46,463 nucleotides of DNA from a virus, in the IMG/VR virus record IMGVR_UViG_3300010885_067607, positions 1 through 46,463 of that record. One strand, written 5' to 3'. Below, one piece after another: positions 43,169 through 46,463 of the stretch (position 1 is the stretch's first letter; each line of letters opens with the position of its first letter). Both the position numbers and the translations under genes were made by a program. Under the pieces are notes generated by a model, which worked only from the letters and a program-made list of their open reading frames with translations, made no database searches and was not told the origin of the DNA.

Positions 43169-44875
43169 ATGAGTTCTTACAACCCACTTAATAACCAAAA
43201 CCAGACTACAAATCTTAATTCATCAGTCGAGAATAAGGGTCTTTTCAACAGGCTTCTTAGAAACTTATCAAACTTTGGCATGAAGTATGATGACATGATT
43301 CTGAGAAATACTGTCGGTGTTGGTATAAACGAAGATCCATATGCTCAGAAAAATAATTCTATGTATGATTTTTTCAGTCAGAAAGCAGTAGCTTCTGTAT
43401 TGAATAAAAAGTCAATTCCTTATCTTGATAGGTCGTATGCTGATAAAAGAAGAATACTAAGGGAATATTCAATTAAGGATGAAATAAGGGATTTTATTTC
43501 AGCCGTATCTGACGAAGGAATTATTTATGGTGTTGATAAAGACTTTTGTTCACCAGAACCACTATCTAATGATTTTTCACAAGATGTTCGTGACAAATAT
43601 CAAGAATACTTTGAAGTTATTTATAACAAGTTTGGATTCAATGATAACATAACTGCCTGGAATATGATGAGGGATTATCTTATTGATGGTTATGTTGCAA
43701 TTGAAATAGTGTGGGATGATAAGAAAAAGAATATTATCCACTTCAATAGGTTAAGACCAGAAACATTAGTTCCTGCTTACGAACCAGCTATAGGTAACTT
43801 ATGGATACAATTTCCCGAAGATCCACAACTTCGTAGGATTTTCTTGGATTCGCAGATTGTTTTCATTTCCTATTCTACACAAAATGATTATACAGAGACT
43901 TCGTATGTCGAAGGTCTAATTAAACCTTATAATCAATTAAAGATACTTGAGCAGACTAAAATAATGTTCAATATCATAAATGCTACAATCTACCAGAAAT
44001 TTACAATACCAATCAAGGGTCTTCCAAGACAACGTGCAGAAGAACAAATTGGACAGTTGATTGCAGATTATTCTGAAGAGATTGAGTGGGATGATACTTT
44101 GGGTACGGTATCAATTAATGGTAAGAAACACTTACCATATAACAAGCAAATTTGGTTCCCAGAAGGTGATGCTGGAACACCAGCAATGGAATTAGTTAGT
44201 CCAGAAGGTCACAATCTTAACGAAGATAATATGTTGACATGGTTTTATAATGTTCTAAAGAGGGCATCAAAGATACCATTCCAAAGATTTGACAAGGATA
44301 GTGGTGGTGGTACTGTATTTGACGATGCAGCTTCAATGACAAGGGATGAAGTTAAGTTCAATAACTTTATTAATAGATTAAGGGCAAACTACAAGGAATT
44401 GATTGTTAAACCTTTAAGACTTCAAATGTGTATGGAATTTCCGGAATTGAAAGATGATGAAATATTCTTAAACCAAGTTGATATTATTTTTGTTTCCAAT
44501 CAATTATTTGAAGAATGGAAAAGATTAGGTAACTTGGAAAAAAGAAGTGGTATCCTATCTACATTATTGGGAATCCAAACACCAGATGGAAAACCATATT
44601 TCCACATAGATTATTTGATGGATAAGGTTATGAAGCTTACACAAGAAGAAAAAGAAGAAAATAAAGCTTATTGGATCAAATCCGAAGGTGGTGGTGCTGC
44701 TCCTGAGGGTGGTGCACAGGCTGCTCCTGAAGGTGGTGCTCAAGCTGCTCCTGAGGGTGGTGCTCAAGCTGCTCCTGAGGGTGGTGCTCAAGCTGCTCCT
44801 GAGGGTGGTGCACAGGCTGCTCCTGAAGGTGGTGCTCAAGCTGCTCCTGAGGGTGGTGGTGAATTTGAATTCTAA
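43169..44875 (+). CDS. Portal protein, gp20-like
   Basis: A 568-residue protein from ATG 43169. EYSIKDEIRDFISAVSDEGI (~95-114), ITAWNMMRDYLIDGYVAIEI (~166-185), HFNRLRPETLVPAYE, and IWFPEGDAGTPAMELVSPEG (~330-349) are landmarks of the gp20 portal family, and FNNFINRLRANYKELIVKPL the stem helices. It forms the dodecameric ring for DNA entry and prohead nucleation. Residues ~508-565 are an extra low-complexity tail of Ala-Pro-Glu-Gly repeats absent from T4 gp20. The last 4 bases overlap the convergent gene. Confidence 0.95.
   Translation: MSSYNPLNNQNQTTNLNSSVENKGLFNRLLRNLSNFGMKYDDMILRNTVGVGINEDPYAQKNNSMYDFFSQKAVASVLNKKSIPYLDRSYADKRRILREYSIKDEIRDFISAVSDEGIIYGVDKDFCSPEPLSNDFSQDVRDKYQEYFEVIYNKFGFNDNITAWNMMRDYLIDGYVAIEIVWDDKKKNIIHFNRLRPETLVPAYEPAIGNLWIQFPEDPQLRRIFLDSQIVFISYSTQNDYTETSYVEGLIKPYNQLKILEQTKIMFNIINATIYQKFTIPIKGLPRQRAEEQIGQLIADYSEEIEWDDTLGTVSINGKKHLPYNKQIWFPEGDAGTPAMELVSPEGHNLNEDNMLTWFYNVLKRASKIPFQRFDKDSGGGTVFDDAASMTRDEVKFNNFINRLRANYKELIVKPLRLQMCMEFPELKDDEIFLNQVDIIFVSNQLFEEWKRLGNLEKRSGILSTLLGIQTPDGKPYFHIDYLMDKVMKLTQEEKEENKAYWIKSEGGGAAPEGGAQAAPEGGAQAAPEGGAQAAPEGGAQAAPEGGAQAAPEGGAQAAPEGGGEFEF
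44696..44857 (+). repeat. 24-bp tandem repeat (AAPEGGAQ)x7 at the portal C-terminus
   Basis: Seven units, the last partial, encode AAPEGGAQ. Copies differ at few bases (GAG/GAA, CAG/CAA), so recent slippage or unequal crossing-over is likely, and length may vary between relatives. Confidence 0.9.
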
Positions 44876-45276
44876 ACCTTAATTTTTCTACTTAAAATCT
44901 CTTTAGATTTGGATGGATTATCAACTCCAAATTTTTGGATCATTGTTTTCTCAATTTTTTTACGAATTTCTTTATTCTGTATTGGATATTCAACTCCCCA
45001 GTTTTCTTTTAAAGTTGCTTTACGTTTGGATTCAGAACATTTTCTACAAAAATATTCTCCCCATCGGTTGTCATATTTGACATAATTTTTAAATATGACT
45101 TCTTTTTGTACACCACATCCATCACATTTGCATTCAATTTTATAGTGACTTCCTGTGGATAGTAGCTCAATTGGTATTTCTATTGTTTCTCCTATAGTTA
45201 CATCATAACCCAATTCTTCATAATATGAATAATTGGATTCATTTATCTTTATTAATATTTCTCTGGTCAGGATCAT
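44872..45276 (-). CDS. Homing-endonuclease-like protein, possibly truncated
   Basis: A 134-residue protein from ATG 45276, overlapping the upstream stop in an ATGA. Cys pairs CKCDGC (~49-54) and CRKC (~77-80) form a zinc ribbon. The C-terminal part, KENWGVEYPIQNKEIRKKIE then QKFGVDNPSKSKEI, is the repeated YGVxxPxQxxEIxxK motif of phage endonuclease-like proteins. Family members usually go on to a nuclease domain, and this protein stops at the motif (ILSRKIKV), so it may be cut short. It lies against the portal stop, a usual insertion place for free-standing endonucleases. Confidence 0.6.
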   Translation of the reverse strand: MILTREILIKINESNYSYYEELGYDVTIGETIEIPIELLSTGSHYKIECKCDGCGVQKEVIFKNYVKYDNRWGEYFCRKCSESKRKATLKENWGVEYPIQNKEIRKKIEKTMIQKFGVDNPSKSKEILSRKIKV

Positions 45277-45740
45277 GCTGCTATATCTTCTGTTATATCA
45301 TAATCTATATCAAAAGTTCCAATTTTATATTTGGTGGATCCTTTTAATTTATGATAAACTGGTCTGAGAATCATCAGTTCATTATATTCTATTCTCCATA
45401 GTTCTATATTAGCATAGTATCTATTTTCTTCAATAGATATTGAATGTATGGTGTGTGATATATATGAAGGCTCACCATTTCTGTGATAGGATTGAAATGT
45501 GCTACCGTATTTTTCATCAATTGGAATTGGTGATAGTTTTTTGACAATATTATCGGGGGAAGTAACTTCATTTAATATATTATCAATAGAAAATTCTCTT
45601 TTGAAAATGGATGAATTTTCAAATAAATATTCTAATAGTTCTGAAGAGAAATCTTCATTTTTTGGAAAAATTCTAACCTTATATAATTCCATATTAAATT
45701 TTATATAACTCAATGTTTGTAAAGTTTTCGGGGGGTCCAT
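45273..45740 (-). CDS. Unknown 155-residue protein
   Basis: The open frame extends back to 45854, over the protease start, so an internal start is needed. ATG 45740 has AAGGA 8-9 bases upstream, unusual here; ATG 45692 (MELYKVRIFPKNEDF) has only AT-rich upstream sequence and is an alternative. The body is mixed alpha/beta (SIEENRYYANIELWRIEYNE, RPVYHKLKGSTKYKIGTFDI). No family is recognised. It ends with ATGA overlap with the endonuclease-like gene, so the two are probably co-translated. Confidence 0.5.
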   Translation of the reverse strand: MDPPKTLQTLSYIKFNMELYKVRIFPKNEDFSSELLEYLFENSSIFKREFSIDNILNEVTSPDNIVKKLSPIPIDEKYGSTFQSYHRNGEPSYISHTIHSISIEENRYYANIELWRIEYNELMILRPVYHKLKGSTKYKIGTFDIDYDITEDIAA

Positions 45741-45777
45741 AAAAAATCCTTCTTGAAAAAAATGTGGTTTTTTTAGG

Positions 45778-45787
45778 TCAATATATA
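45778..45787 (+). promoter_or_regulatory. Candidate promoter box TCAATATATA for the protease
   Basis: Plus-strand box 27 bases before ATG 45815. Confidence 0.35.
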
Positions 45788-45814
45788 CTATACTTAAAAA
45801 ATAAATCGCGATAA

Positions 45815-46463
45815 ATGAAACCAATCCTAATTGTTGAAAACAATACAAATCCATTGAAGGAGAATGTTCAGGTTAGTGGTGGTAAAAAAGAATATGTTTT
45901 AGGTGGTATTTTCACAGAGTTTGGGGTTAAAAACCGTAATGAAAGGATTTATACTGCTGATAGATTTTTACCTTGCCTTACAGAATTGAATGAGCGTATC
46001 AATACGATGGGTGTTGTATATGGTGAATTTGATCACCCTGATGTATTTGATACATCTCTTTCCAGAGCTTCTCATATCATTAAAAAAGTTGGTTATATGA
46101 AAGAATCCAACAGAGTTGAAGGTGAAATTAAACTTCTCAATACCTATTGGGGTAAAGAAGCTAAATCCCTTGTTGATGATAGTTGTCCAGTTTTTGTATC
46201 TTCAAGAGCTGCTGGTGTTACTGAGTCTGATGGCACTGTAACATTAAAAAAATTATTCACCTATGATATTGTTGCTGATCCTGGTTTTGCTTCAGCAAGA
46301 ATGAGCTCAATTAATGAGTCTTTAGGTTTTAAAAAAGAATCTAACTTTAGGATATATGAAATGTCCGATGAGTCAAAAATAAACGATATATTCACTATGA
46401 ACAAGAATGAATTCGTTACCAAACAACAATTGACTGATTACTCTAAGTATCTTATTAATGAAA
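45815..46463 (+). CDS. Prohead core protease, gp21-like (3' end outside window)
   Basis: ATG 45815 opens a frame that runs off the right edge after 216 residues. GGIFTEFGVKNRNERIYTAD (~30-49) and GVVYGEFDHP (~66-75) hold the conserved start and the candidate catalytic His (74). CPVFVSSRAAG (~124-134) holds the candidate Ser (129/130), followed by LFTYDIVADPGFASA, all typical of the T4 gp21 serine protease family. It processes core, capsid and internal proteins in the prohead, cutting after (I/L)xE. SSINES and LINE near its own C-terminal part in view (~170 and ~215) are possible self-cleavage sites. Confidence 0.92.
   Translation, partial: MKPILIVENNTNPLKENVQVSGGKKEYVLGGIFTEFGVKNRNERIYTADRFLPCLTELNERINTMGVVYGEFDHPDVFDTSLSRASHIIKKVGYMKESNRVEGEIKLLNTYWGKEAKSLVDDSCPVFVSSRAAGVTESDGTVTLKKLFTYDIVADPGFASARMSSINESLGFKKESNFRIYEMSDESKINDIFTMNKNEFVTKQQLTDYSKYLINE

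Noticed and set aside
44564-44839. Minus-strand frame of Ser/Thr/Leu/Arg repeats over the portal tail
   Set aside because: Shadow of the 24-bp repeat; the plus-strand portal frame accounts for it.
45741-45854. Upstream start of the gene at 45273-45740, giving a hydrophobic N-terminus
   Set aside because: It would overlap the protease start and the AT-rich promoter-like region; an internal ATG is more plausible.

Overview
The window looks like part of the virion and packaging module of a large, AT-rich, T4-superfamily contractile-tailed phage (myovirus) infecting a member of the Bacteroidota. Evidence for the phage type: a gp17-type large terminase, gp20-type portal, gp21-type prohead protease (cut by the window end), gp18-type tail sheath, gp25-type baseplate wedge protein, a gp15-like sheath stabiliser, a gp4-like head completion nuclease, a gp44-like clamp loader and a gp55-like late sigma factor. 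Evidence for the host: almost no Shine-Dalgarno sequences before starts, AT-rich initiation regions, a flavobacterial-looking ClpS adaptor, and one promoter fitting the Bacteroidota TTTG / TAnnTTTG pattern. No taxon can be named from sequence reading alone.

Layout. 1-1275 (minus): start of a cysteine-rich repeat fibre, a small cupin-like protein and a putative internal or structural protein. 1367-9220 (plus): a 2617-residue baseplate/tail protein with beta-propellers. 9250-19062 (minus): three small proteins and a 2743-residue putative tape measure with three kinds of internal repeat. 19127-19838 (plus): two small unknown proteins. 19892-24450 (minus): a double-size tail sheath and a coiled-coil protein. 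24514-30359: unknown small proteins and an 865-residue putative internal head protein. 30343-33415: candidate small terminase, large terminase and ClpS. 33475-36481 (plus): a possible spanin-like pair, a Gln/Ala-rich protein, a glycosyltransferase and a putative cysteine hydrolase. 36478-37846 (minus): gp25 and clamp loader. 37910-41246 (plus): gp15-like protein, an unknown protein and the late sigma factor. 41253-41412 (minus): tRNA-Met and a tRNA-like element. 41501-46463: membrane protein, gp4-like nuclease, unknown T4-type protein, portal, homing-endonuclease-like gene, unknown gene and prohead protease.

How it fits together. The head genes (protease, portal, terminases, gp4-like) and tail genes (sheath, tape measure, baseplate, gp15-like) are interspersed and change strand about every one or two genes, with convergent neighbours often touching or overlapping. 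Many genes are preceded by an AT motif close to TTAATATATA, a plausible late promoter read through the gp55-like factor. This would let genes be transcribed singly despite the strand switching. Several otherwise unknown proteins share an N-terminus resembling the T4 capsid-targeting sequence, often followed by an (I/L)xE site of the kind cut by gp21 protease, suggesting that they are packaged in the head.

No gene-free stretch exceeds 300 bases; the longest (41247-41500) holds the tRNA pair. The strongest leads are the 43-unit proline-rich repeat and the recurrent G-N-Y-T-K-x-P-x-x-x-W motif in the tape measure, the proposed late promoter family, the capsid-targeting-like N-termini, the phage ClpS, and the possibly nested propellers of the baseplate protein.
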